The translations under genes and the position numbers were made by a program. Below are positions 32,521 to 42,447 of a stretch of 48,530 nt of DNA, in pieces. The DNA is from UBA5209 sp964625015 (GTDB lineage: Bacteria > Patescibacteriota > Dojkabacteria > SC72): NCBI GenBank assembly GCA_964625015.1, contig CAZUZI010000005.1, positions 1 to 48,530 of the forward strand, read 5' to 3'. Positions within the stretch are counted from its first letter, which is position 1, and the number at the start of each line of letters is the position of its first letter. Under the pieces are notes generated by a model. It saw only the letters and a list, made by a program, of their open reading frames with translations, did no database searches and had not been told where the DNA came from.

Positions 32521-33387
32521 TTGAAAAGAGTATTGATTACAGGTGCAAATAGTTATGTGGGTACTAATGTAGAAAAATGGTTAATGAATGAACCAGATAA
32601 ATATTATGTTGAAACACTTGATATGAAAGATCCTAACTGGAGAGAATTTGATTTCTCCAAGTTTGATGTGGTATTTCATGTTGCTGGGATTGCTCATGTT
32701 TCGGTTAAAAAACACATGAAAGACTTATATTTTAAAGTTAATAAAGATTTAGCTATTGAAACAGCAAATAAAGCTAAAGAATCTGGTGTTAAGCACTTTA
32801 TTTTTATGAGCAGCATGATTGTATACAGTTCGAAGGATTCAATAATAACATCTGAAACGATTCCAAATCCAGATAATTTTTATGGGTTAAGCAAACTCCT
32901 AGCAGAAAACGAGATTAACAAAATATCAAGTGAGAAATTCTCTGTTACTATCGTCCGTCCACCAATGATCTATGGACCAAAGTCAAAAGGTAATTTTAAC
33001 AGTCTAATTAAATACTCGCCTAGACTATTTTTTGTTCCAAAAATCAGCAATATGCGATCAATTTTGTATATTGATAATTTATCAATATTTATTGAATTAG
33101 TGATTGATAAAAACATTTGCGGTACTTTATTCCCCAGGAATATTATGATTGTTTCAACTAATGATATTATTTCTACTATAAAAATGTATAGAAGTAAAAC
33201 ATATAGGGAATCTTATTTATTGGGAATATTAGTCAAAATCTCTATTAATTATGTGGGATTTATCAAAAAAATCTATGGTAGTCGCTATTATGATAATAGC
33301 ATTGATACTTACTCGGATAATTCCATAGATTTAATAGAATATAATCATACTGATTTTAAAGAAAGCGTAGGACAGTCTATTGAGTAA
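32521..33387 (+). CDS. NAD-dependent epimerase/dehydratase (SDR), nucleotide-sugar enzyme
   Basis: 288 aa. The TTG start at 32521 is supported by AGGTG (32511-32515). The cofactor loop is ITGANSYVG and the catalytic residues are in YGLSK (YxxxK), preceded by MSSMIVY. It is similar to short UDP-sugar 4-epimerases found next to priming transferases. It might make the priming sugar. It lacks the signature of RmlD, though that role cannot be excluded. It overlaps the next gene by 8 bases. Confidence 0.8.
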   Translation: MKRVLITGANSYVGTNVEKWLMNEPDKYYVETLDMKDPNWREFDFSKFDVVFHVAGIAHVSVKKHMKDLYFKVNKDLAIETANKAKESGVKHFIFMSSMIVYSSKDSIITSETIPNPDNFYGLSKLLAENEINKISSEKFSVTIVRPPMIYGPKSKGNFNSLIKYSPRLFFVPKISNMRSILYIDNLSIFIELVIDKNICGTLFPRNIMIVSTNDIISTIKMYRSKTYRESYLLGILVKISINYVGFIKKIYGSRYYDNSIDTYSDNSIDLIEYNHTDFKESVGQSIE

Positions 33388-34564
33388 TACAAAAAAAACT
33401 ATTTTTATAATTGGTGCGAGAGGTTATAATTTCAAATATGGTGGTTGGGAAACTTTTGTTCGAGGTTTAATTGATAACTGGAAAGATAAAGAACACTTGT
33501 TTTACATATTTGAAAAAGTCGAGAGTATTAATGATGAGTGTCAATACAAAATTAATGATTACGTCACTCTTATAAAAATTTATGTTAAAGATAATGGTGG
33601 CTTTACAATGATGAATTATGATTATAAAGCAACTAATTATACTATTAGCTTCATAAAGAAGAATAACATTTTAAATCCTATTGTTTATTATTTAGGTTTA
33701 CGCATTGGACCATATGTTTATATTAAAAGACCTAAACTAAAAAAGTTAAATGCAGTTATTGTTGAAAATGCTGCAGGGTTGGAATGGAAACGAACAAAGT
33801 GGAATATTCTTGTTCAAATATATTTATGGTTGTCAGCGTATTTCATGGCTAAAGCTTCAGACTATTTGATTTGTGATTCCGAAGGCATACTTACTGAATA
33901 TAACAAAATGATACACAGCAAGAGACCAAAAAAATTGTTTATACCTTATGGTACATACACTGACATCAATAAGGTCATTAACAAAACAGAAAGTAGCGTT
34001 AATTTTTTTAATACCTTTAATATTCAAGAAAATAGGTACTATTTGATAATCAGTAGATTTGTTCCAGAAAACAGTTATGAGTTGATACTTTCTGAATTTC
34101 TAAAATCTAATACAGAATGTGATCTAGTTCTGGTTACTAATTATTTGACTGAAATTAATTTTTACAAAAAACTTTTATCCAAATTGTCTTTTGACAAAGA
34201 TAAGAGAATAAAATTTGTAGGTCCTGTTTACGAAAAAGATGTTTTAGATTATTTAAGATTTAATGCTAGAGGTTATATTAATGGACATACTTTGGGTGGG
34301 ACTAACCCTGGATTACTGGAAGCAATGTCAATGGTTAATGTAAACATTGTGTATGACGTTATATTTGCTAGACAAGTTGGTCAAGATGCTGTTCTTTATT
34401 ACGACAAAAAATCGACTAGATTGAAGGATATAATAGATTATTGTGATTCAATTACTGAGAGTGAAAAAAAATCTTTGGGTTATAAAGCAAAACAACGTAT
34501 GCTTAGTGATTATTCATGGGATTTAATTGTTGAAAAATACAAAGATTTCTTTGATAACATTTAG
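33380..34564 (+). CDS. DUF1972-type glycosyltransferase (rhamnosyltransferase-like)
   Basis: 394 aa, TTG start at 33380 with AGGA seven bases upstream. The N-terminus IIGARGYNFKYGGWETFV is the DUF1972 signature (in relatives: G.kG.P..YGGfETfv). A GT4-like C-terminal part shows NGHTLGGTNPGLLEAM near 305-320. Characterised relatives such as Cps2T add beta-L-rhamnose from dTDP-rhamnose, which fits the rml genes in this operon. Acceptor and linkage are not known. Confidence 0.82.
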   Translation: MSNTKKTIFIIGARGYNFKYGGWETFVRGLIDNWKDKEHLFYIFEKVESINDECQYKINDYVTLIKIYVKDNGGFTMMNYDYKATNYTISFIKKNNILNPIVYYLGLRIGPYVYIKRPKLKKLNAVIVENAAGLEWKRTKWNILVQIYLWLSAYFMAKASDYLICDSEGILTEYNKMIHSKRPKKLFIPYGTYTDINKVINKTESSVNFFNTFNIQENRYYLIISRFVPENSYELILSEFLKSNTECDLVLVTNYLTEINFYKKLLSKLSFDKDKRIKFVGPVYEKDVLDYLRFNARGYINGHTLGGTNPGLLEAMSMVNVNIVYDVIFARQVGQDAVLYYDKKSTRLKDIIDYCDSITESEKKSLGYKAKQRMLSDYSWDLIVEKYKDFFDNI

Positions 34565-34581
34565 AAAGGGAGTTTTAGTTA

Positions 34582-35493
34582 ATGAATAAAATAATAGTCT
34601 TTGGTGCATCTGGTTTTATTGGAAAAGCTTTCGTTGATTACTTAATCTCTAAAGAATATAATCCAATTATAGTTTCACCAGATAATGCAATATTTCAATA
34701 TCAAGCATATGAGAAATTTCAAAAAATAGAAGTTGATTTTAATTCCATAAATACACTTAGCGATATAATGAAACCCGATGATTACTATGCCTTTGTTTAT
34801 CTTGCTTGGGGAGGTTATGGATCTGCTACTAATGATTATTCAATTCAAATTCAAAATATCAAGCCAGTATGTGATGCTGTAATACAATCAAAAAAAATAG
34901 GTTGTGGAAGATTTATTTTTGCAAGTTCATTTTCTGAATTTATGATTTCAGAAGATGAACAGAAAACTCATAATCAAGGTGCAAGCGCAAATGTATATGG
35001 AAGTGTTAAACATGCAGCTCGCATTATAAGCCATTCAGTTGCGAAACAAAATAATGTTGATTTTATCGGTGTAGCATTTGCAAATACATTTGGTCCTGGA
35101 GACTATTCTAAAAGAACACCGAATAAGTTTATTAGCAGTTTTCTATCTAATGCTACAATTAATTTGACAACTGGAGAGCATTTATACGACTGGAATTATA
35201 TAAGTGATACTATTGAAGGATTATTTTTAGCGTCAATTAATGGATATAAAGATGAGTTGTATTATATAGGAAATCGAATGCTAAAACCTTTAAAAGAAAT
35301 AGTTTATGACATCAAGGATATTTTAAATTCATCGTCTGAAATCAATCTAGGATTATATAAAGAAGATTATTACTTGGATTATTCGTCTATAGATACGAAT
35401 AAACTTTACCGACATACAGGCTATTTGGCAAAGACAAACTTTAAAGAAGCAATACTCAAAACTGCAAAATGGGTACAGGATAACAATCTATGA
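34582..35493 (+). CDS. NAD-dependent epimerase/dehydratase (SDR)
   Basis: 303 aa. The cofactor loop is VFGASGFIG and the catalytic motif YGSVK, with SSFSEF before it. The C-terminal half (LYDWNYISDTIEGL) fits sugar-nucleotide SDR enzymes. The substrate is unknown; it could be a 4-ketoreductase acting on the RmlB/RmlC product, so this is one of two candidates for the missing reductase. AAAGGGAG precedes the ATG and the stop overlaps the next start in ATGA. Confidence 0.75.
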   Translation: MNKIIVFGASGFIGKAFVDYLISKEYNPIIVSPDNAIFQYQAYEKFQKIEVDFNSINTLSDIMKPDDYYAFVYLAWGGYGSATNDYSIQIQNIKPVCDAVIQSKKIGCGRFIFASSFSEFMISEDEQKTHNQGASANVYGSVKHAARIISHSVAKQNNVDFIGVAFANTFGPGDYSKRTPNKFISSFLSNATINLTTGEHLYDWNYISDTIEGLFLASINGYKDELYYIGNRMLKPLKEIVYDIKDILNSSSEINLGLYKEDYYLDYSSIDTNKLYRHTGYLAKTNFKEAILKTAKWVQDNNL

Positions 35494-36188
35494 TAAAAAG
35501 AATTCTGAAAAAAATAAAAGGTTCTGAATATACAATAGATCCCAATATTAATCGAATTCAACTATTCGCTATATCCTTAAGAAGATTATCTATGATTCTT
35601 CGAGGGGTTTATTATAAGATAATCAAGACAAAATCGAGGGGTTTATTATTTATTGGTAAAAAGGTGAAATTATATCATGGCAATAAGGTTATTTTTGGAA
35701 AGAACTCTACACTAAATGATTACTGTTACATAAACGCTTTAGTCAAAAAGAATATTATTATTGGAGATAATTTTTCTCTAGGAAGAAATAGCATTATTGA
35801 GAGTTATGGTGTGCTCAGCAATCTAGGTGAAGGTTTAATTATTGGAAATAACGTAGGAATTTCTCCTAATGCATTCATATCAATTAGGGGTGAGGTGCAT
35901 ATAGGCGACGATACAATTATTGGACCATTTTTCTCTACTCATCCTGAAAATCATATTTTTGATGATATAAATATTCCTATCAGAAAACAGGGCGTTTCCA
36001 GAAAAGGAATTTCAATTGGTTACGACTGTTGGATAGGTTCAAAAGTAACTATTCTTGATGGCGTGACAATAGGAAATCATTCAATAGTAGCGGCCGGATC
36101 TGTGGTTACAAATGATGTTCCTGATTATGTAATAGTTGGTGGTATACCAGCAAAAATAATAAAAAATCGAAAAAAGGAGATTAGCTAG
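35490..36188 (+). CDS. Hexapeptide-repeat acyltransferase (left-handed beta-helix)
   Basis: 232 aa. From about residue 55 the (I/V)GxxxxI repeat pattern is clear: VIFGKNSTLNDY, IIIGDNFSLGRN, LIIGNNVGIS, VHIGDDTIIG, then the HPENH segment that carries the likely catalytic His, and ISIGYDCWIGSKVTILDGVTIG. The end VTNDVPDYVIVGGIPAK is standard. It probably O-acetylates a sugar of the repeat unit. It overlaps both neighbours (ATGA upstream, TAGTG downstream). Confidence 0.88.
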   Translation: MIKRILKKIKGSEYTIDPNINRIQLFAISLRRLSMILRGVYYKIIKTKSRGLLFIGKKVKLYHGNKVIFGKNSTLNDYCYINALVKKNIIIGDNFSLGRNSIIESYGVLSNLGEGLIIGNNVGISPNAFISIRGEVHIGDDTIIGPFFSTHPENHIFDDINIPIRKQGVSRKGISIGYDCWIGSKVTILDGVTIGNHSIVAAGSVVTNDVPDYVIVGGIPAKIIKNRKKEIS

Positions 36189-37402
36189 TGAAAATACTAA
36201 TGATAAGTAACATGTTATTTCCTTTAGGTGGAGTAGAAACTTACATGATAGCTGTAGGTGATAACTTACAAAAAATGGGCCATGATGTTCAGTACTTTGG
36301 AATGAAGGATGAACGAAATATCGTAGGTAACAAATATTGTATTTATAAAAAACATATGGATTTTAAGAAAAAAAACTTTAGAATGTTGACATACCCTCTG
36401 GCGATTATTTATTCTTTTGACTCAAAGAGAAAAATAAAAAAGTTATTAAATCTATATTCACCAGATATTGTTCACCTCAATACTATTAATTTTAATATTA
36501 CTCCATCCATAATTTCAACAATAAATAAAAAAAAGATTCCAATAGTCAAAACTATTCATGATGCACAAATTGCTTGTCCAAATCACCGATTATTTATTGA
36601 GCACAGAATGGAACCTTGCACAAGATGCATAAAGGGGAATTATCTCAATGCAATAAAATATAAGTGCGTATGGAACTCTAGAAGCAAAAGTATATTAGCA
36701 ACTATGGAATCATATTTTTATAGGATTAAAAAGACTTACCACAAGATAGATAGATATATATTACCTAGTAAATTTATGATGAACATACATGATACAAATG
36801 GTATTCCCGTTGATAAAATGCAATACTTAGTTAATTTTTCACGGATGAGTATGGATAAAACAGAGAAGATAGAAAAAGATAAATATGTATTATATTTCGG
36901 CAGAATAAGCGTAGAAAAAGGTATTAGAACCTTAATTGAGGTTATAAGAAGGCTAAAAAGTATCAAATTTGTTTTTGTAGGTACTGGTCCATTAGTGGAA
37001 GAATTAATCAACATAGAAAACATACAATACCTAGGTTTTAAATCAGGAATTGAATTGAATGATATTATCATGAAAGCTATGTTTTCAGTTTATCCATCTG
37101 AATGGTATGAAAACAGTCCCTTATCAGTTCTAGAGTCACAAGCGCTTGGTACACCGGTAGTTGCCGCAAATATTGGTGGAATCCCAGAACTTATTTCAAG
37201 TAATACTGGACTACTATTTAATAGTGGTGATTCACATGATTTAGAGCAAAAAATTAGTCTACTATATCGTGATGAAATGTTATTGAGTCGCATGACAGAA
37301 GCTTGCTTGAATAATTCAATTGTTTCTGACGTTAACCAATATAGTAACAAGCTAATAAGCATTTACAAAGATGTTATTAAGGAAAAGGAGAAAGAAAAAT
37401 GA
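36188..37402 (+). CDS. Glycosyltransferase family 4
   Basis: 404 aa with a GTG start (AAGGAG eight bases upstream, start shares one base with the previous stop). The N-terminal LFPLGGVETYM loop and the C-terminal EWYENSPLSVLESQALGTPVV (E-x7-E) are GT-B/GT4 features. A cysteine cluster near 138-155 (ACPNHR, CTRCIKG, KCVW) is seen in a subset of GT4 enzymes. Donor and acceptor are unknown. Confidence 0.88.
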   Translation: MKILMISNMLFPLGGVETYMIAVGDNLQKMGHDVQYFGMKDERNIVGNKYCIYKKHMDFKKKNFRMLTYPLAIIYSFDSKRKIKKLLNLYSPDIVHLNTINFNITPSIISTINKKKIPIVKTIHDAQIACPNHRLFIEHRMEPCTRCIKGNYLNAIKYKCVWNSRSKSILATMESYFYRIKKTYHKIDRYILPSKFMMNIHDTNGIPVDKMQYLVNFSRMSMDKTEKIEKDKYVLYFGRISVEKGIRTLIEVIRRLKSIKFVFVGTGPLVEELINIENIQYLGFKSGIELNDIIMKAMFSVYPSEWYENSPLSVLESQALGTPVVAANIGGIPELISSNTGLLFNSGDSHDLEQKISLLYRDEMLLSRMTEACLNNSIVSDVNQYSNKLISIYKDVIKEKEKEK

Positions 37403-38280
37403 AAGGGATTATTTTAGCTGGGGGTTCAGGATCTAGATTATACCCTCTCACGACTGTAATATCGAAGCAATTACTACCAGTTTATGACAAACCTATGATT
37501 TATTATCCGCTATCTGTTTTATTACTTGCAGGTATTAGAGAAATACTATTAATATCAACTCCACAAGATTTGCCTTACTTTAGAAAATTATTGGGTGATG
37601 GAAGTGAATTTGGCATTAGGCTTGAATATGCTGAGCAAAAATCACCTGATGGTTTAGCACAAGCTTTTACTATAGGAGAAAGCTTTATTGGAAATGATAC
37701 ATGTGCGATGATATTAGGTGACAATATTTTCTACGGGAATGGATTGACAAATATTTTAAGAGAAGCTGTAAGAAACTCTTCTCTAGGCAAGGCAACCATT
37801 TTTGGCTATTATGTTGATGATCCTCACAGATTTGGTGTAGTTGAATTTGATGATAATTTTCAAGTGTTATCAGTTGAAGAAAAACCATCCAATCCTAAAT
37901 CAAATTATTGTATAACAGGGCTGTATTTTTATGATAATAGAGCTGTTCAATTTGCTAAAAATATAAAAAAATCTCAACGCGGTGAATATGAAATCACAGA
38001 TCTAAATGATATGTATTTAAAACATTCCGATTTAAAGGTGAGTATTATGGGCAGAGGTTTTGCATGGTTTGACACTGGAACTAAAGATAGTCTTCTTAAA
38101 GCAAGCAATTTTGTTCAAATGACAGAAAGTATTCAAGGTATAATAATCTCATCTCCAGAGGAAATCGGATTTAGAAATGGATGGATCACAAAAGATAAAC
38201 TGAAATCTTCAATTGCGAGATATGGAAAATCTCCATATGCAGAACACTTAGAAAGAGTATTACAAGGGAAATACATTTAA
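37399..38280 (+). CDS. rmlA: Glucose-1-phosphate thymidylyltransferase
   Basis: 293 aa. LAGGSGSRLYPLT (6-18) and the KQLLPVYDKPMIYYPL segment are the nucleotide-transfer signature; GDNIFYG and GFAWFDTGT are also standard. It makes dTDP-glucose from dTTP and glucose 1-phosphate, the first step to dTDP-L-rhamnose. The start overlaps the stop of the glycosyltransferase gene in ATGA. rmlC follows by 15 bases. Confidence 0.96.
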   Translation: MKGIILAGGSGSRLYPLTTVISKQLLPVYDKPMIYYPLSVLLLAGIREILLISTPQDLPYFRKLLGDGSEFGIRLEYAEQKSPDGLAQAFTIGESFIGNDTCAMILGDNIFYGNGLTNILREAVRNSSLGKATIFGYYVDDPHRFGVVEFDDNFQVLSVEEKPSNPKSNYCITGLYFYDNRAVQFAKNIKKSQRGEYEITDLNDMYLKHSDLKVSIMGRGFAWFDTGTKDSLLKASNFVQMTESIQGIIISSPEEIGFRNGWITKDKLKSSIARYGKSPYAEHLERVLQGKYI

Positions 38281-38295
38281 TAAACGGAGGCAAAA

Positions 38296-38838
38296 ATGAA
38301 AAAAACGGAGACAGGGATTCAAGGTCTTTATATACTAGAACCTAATGTTGTCCAGGATTCTAGAGGATGGTTCATAGAAAGTTGGTCTACAAAGAACTTA
38401 GAAGACATAGGAATTAACACATTGTTCATACAAGATAATCAAAGTTACTCAACTCATAAAGGAACTTTGAGGGGGATTCACTTTCAAAAAGAACCGATGG
38501 CTCAAACTAAACTCGTAAGAGTAACAAGAGGTTCTGTGATAGATGTAGTTGTGGATTTAAGAAAGGAATCAAATACTTTTAAAAAGTGGATTGCAATTGA
38601 GCTTTCTGAATATAATAAAAGGCAACTCTACATTCCAAAAGGATTTGGACATGGTTTTTTAACTTTAACTGATAATGTCGATTTTTTGTATAAATGTGAT
38701 AACTTATACAGCAAAGAACATGACTGTGGGATAAGATTTAGTGATCCAACATTAGCAATTGATTGGGGAATTGTAAATCCTATTGTCTCCGAGAAAGATG
38801 CAAATTTGCCTTTTTTTTCTGAGATATTTGAGTCCTGA
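38296..38838 (+). CDS. rmlC: dTDP-4-dehydrorhamnose 3,5-epimerase
   Basis: 180 aa, cupin fold. Signatures are DSRGWFIESW, THKGTLRGIHFQ with the catalytic His, VVDLRKES and IPKGFGHGFLTL. It inverts C3 and C5 of dTDP-4-dehydro-6-deoxyglucose. Its substrate is made by RmlB, which is encoded 5 kb downstream. AACGGAGG precedes the ATG. Confidence 0.95.
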   Translation: MKKTETGIQGLYILEPNVVQDSRGWFIESWSTKNLEDIGINTLFIQDNQSYSTHKGTLRGIHFQKEPMAQTKLVRVTRGSVIDVVVDLRKESNTFKKWIAIELSEYNKRQLYIPKGFGHGFLTLTDNVDFLYKCDNLYSKEHDCGIRFSDPTLAIDWGIVNPIVSEKDANLPFFSEIFES

Positions 38839-38875
38839 AGTTTTAATTTTTAACATTTGATAGGAGAAAGTTCAT

Positions 38876-40168
38876 ATGGAAAAACACAAGTCAAATAAAA
38901 GTGAAATTATTGAAATATTTGCGCAATTCTTTATTGTTTTTTCTGCACTTTCTTACAATATTGAAATATTAAGTAAAGAAGTATTATTCATTATTGGTAT
39001 CTCTATTCTCATGATCCTTGTATTCAAAAAAATTATTCTTAATGAGGGATTCACAATATATAGAATTGACATTTGGTGGCTATTTTTCATGCTCATATTT
39101 CTATTTAATCGAGATCCAAACTATGCTGAATTCGCAACCTATTACTTAATATTAGGATTATTGTCTATGTTTTTATTCAGAGAAAATGCAAGAAGTTACA
39201 TTGGTACTTTCGCAGCAATATTTCTATTTACCACACTTAATCTTTTCGCAAATTTATTAAGCATTGTTTCATTTAGTTATTTTAATAATGTTATAAATCT
39301 CTTGCATATTTCTGTTTTTACCGATGATTACTCAAATTTGACAGGCTTATTCAGTGACATTGGAAGAAATGCTTATGCGGCGATTGTAGGTTTCTCAGCT
39401 TCATTCTCACTATTATTTACAAAGTACAAGAAGCATAACATTTTATTATGGATTTTTTCTATTCTAATGCTATTAATTGTTATTTCTACTGGGAAACTTG
39501 GGCATACCCTTTTTCTTCTAGTCAGTATAGGATTGCTACTCATGTTTGTAGAAAAATCTGCTGAACAAAGAATTAAAAAACTTTTCTATTTATTTATATT
39601 ACTAGGCTTTATATTAGGATTGGCTTATATTCTTGTTCCTCAAACAGAAATGATTTTAAACCGAACATTCTCAAAATTATCTAATGGTGATATAAGCAGT
39701 GGAAGATTTAATGTTTGGAGAATCGCATATGAGATTTTTTTAAAGAATCCTTTATGGGGGATAGGATATGGAAGTTTTACTGTTAATTCGCTCAATTATA
39801 CTGATATTGCCATATATGCAGGAGTACACAACGATTATCTCCAATGGTTAGTAGAAACAGGCGTTATTGGCTTTATAGTTAATATGCTCATTTTAATAGG
39901 GATATATTCATTAAGTATACGGATGTTTAAAATCATAGCATATCATGAAAAAACATATTCTTTTAGAAAAGCATTAATTTTATGGTCTATTTTTTTCCAA
40001 ACATTTGTGATTTTATATTCATTGACAGGAACTCCACATTTTTCATATGAAGTTAATAATATATACTTAATTTCTTGTGGCGTCCCATTTGCATTAATTA
40101 ATCAAATTGAGCTAAAAGAACTTAAGTATCATGTTATTTTAAAAATAAGAACGTCGAATAGTCGATGA
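38876..40168 (+). CDS. O-antigen ligase/Wzy-like polymerase
   Basis: 430 aa with about ten to twelve membrane helices. The large outside loop contains GRFNVWRIAYEIFLKNPLWGIGYGSF and HNDYLQWLVETG (each given in outline), the Wzy_C signature with the catalytic His in HNDYLQ. It should link exported repeat units into the polymer outside the membrane. Sequence outside the loop is poorly conserved, as is normal for Wzy. AGGAG precedes the ATG. Confidence 0.85.
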   Translation: MEKHKSNKSEIIEIFAQFFIVFSALSYNIEILSKEVLFIIGISILMILVFKKIILNEGFTIYRIDIWWLFFMLIFLFNRDPNYAEFATYYLILGLLSMFLFRENARSYIGTFAAIFLFTTLNLFANLLSIVSFSYFNNVINLLHISVFTDDYSNLTGLFSDIGRNAYAAIVGFSASFSLLFTKYKKHNILLWIFSILMLLIVISTGKLGHTLFLLVSIGLLLMFVEKSAEQRIKKLFYLFILLGFILGLAYILVPQTEMILNRTFSKLSNGDISSGRFNVWRIAYEIFLKNPLWGIGYGSFTVNSLNYTDIAIYAGVHNDYLQWLVETGVIGFIVNMLILIGIYSLSIRMFKIIAYHEKTYSFRKALILWSIFFQTFVILYSLTGTPHFSYEVNNIYLISCGVPFALINQIELKELKYHVILKIRTSNSR

Positions 40169-40177
40169 GGAGATCAC

Positions 40178-41407
40178 ATGAAAATTATTTACATTTCGTA
40201 TTCCTGCGACCCATATAATGGAAGTGAAGATCAAATAGGATTTAATATACCAGTAGCAAGTTATAAGAGTGGTAATGATGTTACTGTTATTACAAAGAAA
40301 GAACACGAAGAAAGCATTCAACTTTATCTTTCTAAAAATACTGAACTAAGTATTAAATTCGTTTTTATAGATATAAAAAATATCTATAAGCAAATTTTTA
40401 AGGGTTTGTTATATTCAATGAGAATTATTATTTGGCAAAAAGTATCGGAAACCATTGTGAAAGAACTTTGTAGAAATGAAGAATATGATATTATACATCA
40501 AATCGCTCCAATCGAATTTAGAGCAATTGGAGATTATGGTAATATCGGCAAAACTAAATACATCTTAGGACCAATTGGCGGAGGTTTTAAGGTCCCAATT
40601 GGAATGAGATCATATACTAAAAGGTACTTTTTGATTGAAATCTCTCGGAATATATTGAATTTTATATCCTTTAATTTACTAAGAATGAGTAAGAAGTTAA
40701 ATAAATGTAATTATATTCTTTTTACTAATGAAGAAACCAAAAGAGCATTCGATAAATTTAAACTTGAATTTAATAATTCTTTTTGGTCTTATCACTGTGA
40801 CATTGGCGTTTCTCCAACTAATATGAATAATACCTATAACGATGTCAAATCAACAGTATTTTTTCTTGTACCAGGAAGACTAAATTATCGTAAAGGACAT
40901 AATCTATTATTTGACTCTTTACCGAGACATTACTCTAAAGTTGACTTTATTATAAAAATTGTTGGTGCTGGTCCCTTAGAAGATAAGTTAAAGCGAAGAG
41001 TTAAAAGAGATGAGTTTCTGAAGAAACATGTAATTTTTTTAGGTAGAATCAATTATCAGGAAATGAACAAACAGTATGATGAATCTAATGTTGTAATATT
41101 GCCTAGTTTAAGCGAAGCAACCGGCACTGTTTTGATCGAAGCTATGTCTAGATCTAAACCAGTTATCACAGGTAATTACTTTGGTGCTAAATTATTAGTA
41201 GATAATTCAAGTTCATGGTTATTTTCGGGTAAAAATAAAAAAGAAGTTATAAAAAGCTTGCGTGAATGTATACAAGAGGTGTTATTAAATCCAGAATCTA
41301 TAAATGAGAAGGGAAAAAATGCATATGAACTTTCGAAAAAATACACTTGGGGTGAGAAAGTCAAAGTTTTCAACGATATATACTTTAAAAGCATTAGCAA
41401 GCTATAG
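40178..41407 (+). CDS. Glycosyltransferase family 4
   Basis: 409 aa. The start IIYISYSCDPYNGSE and the C-terminal PSLSEATGTVLIEAMSRSKPVI (E-x7-E) identify a GT-B/GT4 enzyme; GRLNYRKGHNLL and VGAGPLEDKL are the usual middle motifs. It starts 9 bases after the polymerase stop. Sugar and linkage are not predictable. Confidence 0.87.
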   Translation: MKIIYISYSCDPYNGSEDQIGFNIPVASYKSGNDVTVITKKEHEESIQLYLSKNTELSIKFVFIDIKNIYKQIFKGLLYSMRIIIWQKVSETIVKELCRNEEYDIIHQIAPIEFRAIGDYGNIGKTKYILGPIGGGFKVPIGMRSYTKRYFLIEISRNILNFISFNLLRMSKKLNKCNYILFTNEETKRAFDKFKLEFNNSFWSYHCDIGVSPTNMNNTYNDVKSTVFFLVPGRLNYRKGHNLLFDSLPRHYSKVDFIIKIVGAGPLEDKLKRRVKRDEFLKKHVIFLGRINYQEMNKQYDESNVVILPSLSEATGTVLIEAMSRSKPVITGNYFGAKLLVDNSSSWLFSGKNKKEVIKSLRECIQEVLLNPESINEKGKNAYELSKKYTWGEKVKVFNDIYFKSISKL

Positions 41408-41424
41408 AGTTTCAGGTAAATATT

Positions 41425-42447
41425 ATGATCATAGATAGTTTATATAGTATAATTATTCCTGTTTATAACTCGGAAAAATACATACTTGATTGCGTTGTAA
41501 GTGTCCAGAATCAGACGTACTCCAATTTAGATATAATTCTTGTTGATGACGGTAGTACAGATTCAAGTAGATCCATAATTGAAAAGTTAATATTAAACGA
41601 CAACAGAATGAGATATTTTTATAAATCCAATGGAGGTGTTTCTTCAGCTCGAAATTATGGTCTTAATAAGGCTAGAGGTGAGTATATTTCATTTATAGAC
41701 TCAGACGATTTCATTAGTGAAAATTATGTTGAAAGTATAATGGAACTTATTGATAACAATATTGACATGATTGCTTTAGGTCATTTGAGATATAACGAAA
41801 TCAGTAAAACTTCAGTAGTTGTCAAACATAATTTCACAAATAAAACTTATACCTCAAATGAACTTAAGCAAATCATAATCGATGATGGTAGATTTAACGG
41901 TTTTACAGTTGCTTCTGCGTGTGCAGTTTGCTTTAGGATGAGCATACTTAGAGAAAACAACATATTGTTTGATGAAACTGTTAAATATAATGAAGATGGT
42001 CTATTTACTTCTGAGTATGTCCTTCACTGTAATAACAATATTATTATAAATTATTCTAAAGCATATTACTTTTATAGATTCAACAACAGTTCAGCTACAC
42101 AACAAATTGTAGAAAATGATGTTGAGTATATCACTTCAATGGATAATATAATTAAAAGACTATCTATATACATACATGATTCAAATAATATTAGTGTTCA
42201 GATTTCATATAGAAAGGGTACTAAAGCACTTACAAAAATCATATCAATGATAAGAAATAACATTAGTTACAATCAAATTAGATATGAAATGTGTAATATA
42301 GAGTTCAGGACTTCACTTAAAAAGATTAAATTTGCTGGTTTAAACTTATCATTTAAGATCACATATATATTATTAATCCTTAGATTTTACATGATAGTAT
42401 ATTGGATTATTTCATATAAAAATAGAAGATATAGGAAAACAATATGA
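41425..42447 (+). CDS. Glycosyltransferase family 2
   Basis: 340 aa. SIIIPVYNSEKYILDCV at the N-terminus, VDDGSTDSS (about 38-46), GGVSSARNYGL and FIDSDDF (DxD-type metal site) define a GT2 enzyme. The C-terminus has a hydrophobic stretch (about 305-330) that may attach it to the membrane. Inverting transfer from a nucleotide sugar is expected. Its end overlaps the next gene in ATGA. Confidence 0.9.
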   Translation: MIIDSLYSIIIPVYNSEKYILDCVVSVQNQTYSNLDIILVDDGSTDSSRSIIEKLILNDNRMRYFYKSNGGVSSARNYGLNKARGEYISFIDSDDFISENYVESIMELIDNNIDMIALGHLRYNEISKTSVVVKHNFTNKTYTSNELKQIIIDDGRFNGFTVASACAVCFRMSILRENNILFDETVKYNEDGLFTSEYVLHCNNNIIINYSKAYYFYRFNNSSATQQIVENDVEYITSMDNIIKRLSIYIHDSNNISVQISYRKGTKALTKIISMIRNNISYNQIRYEMCNIEFRTSLKKIKFAGLNLSFKITYILLILRFYMIVYWIISYKNRRYRKTI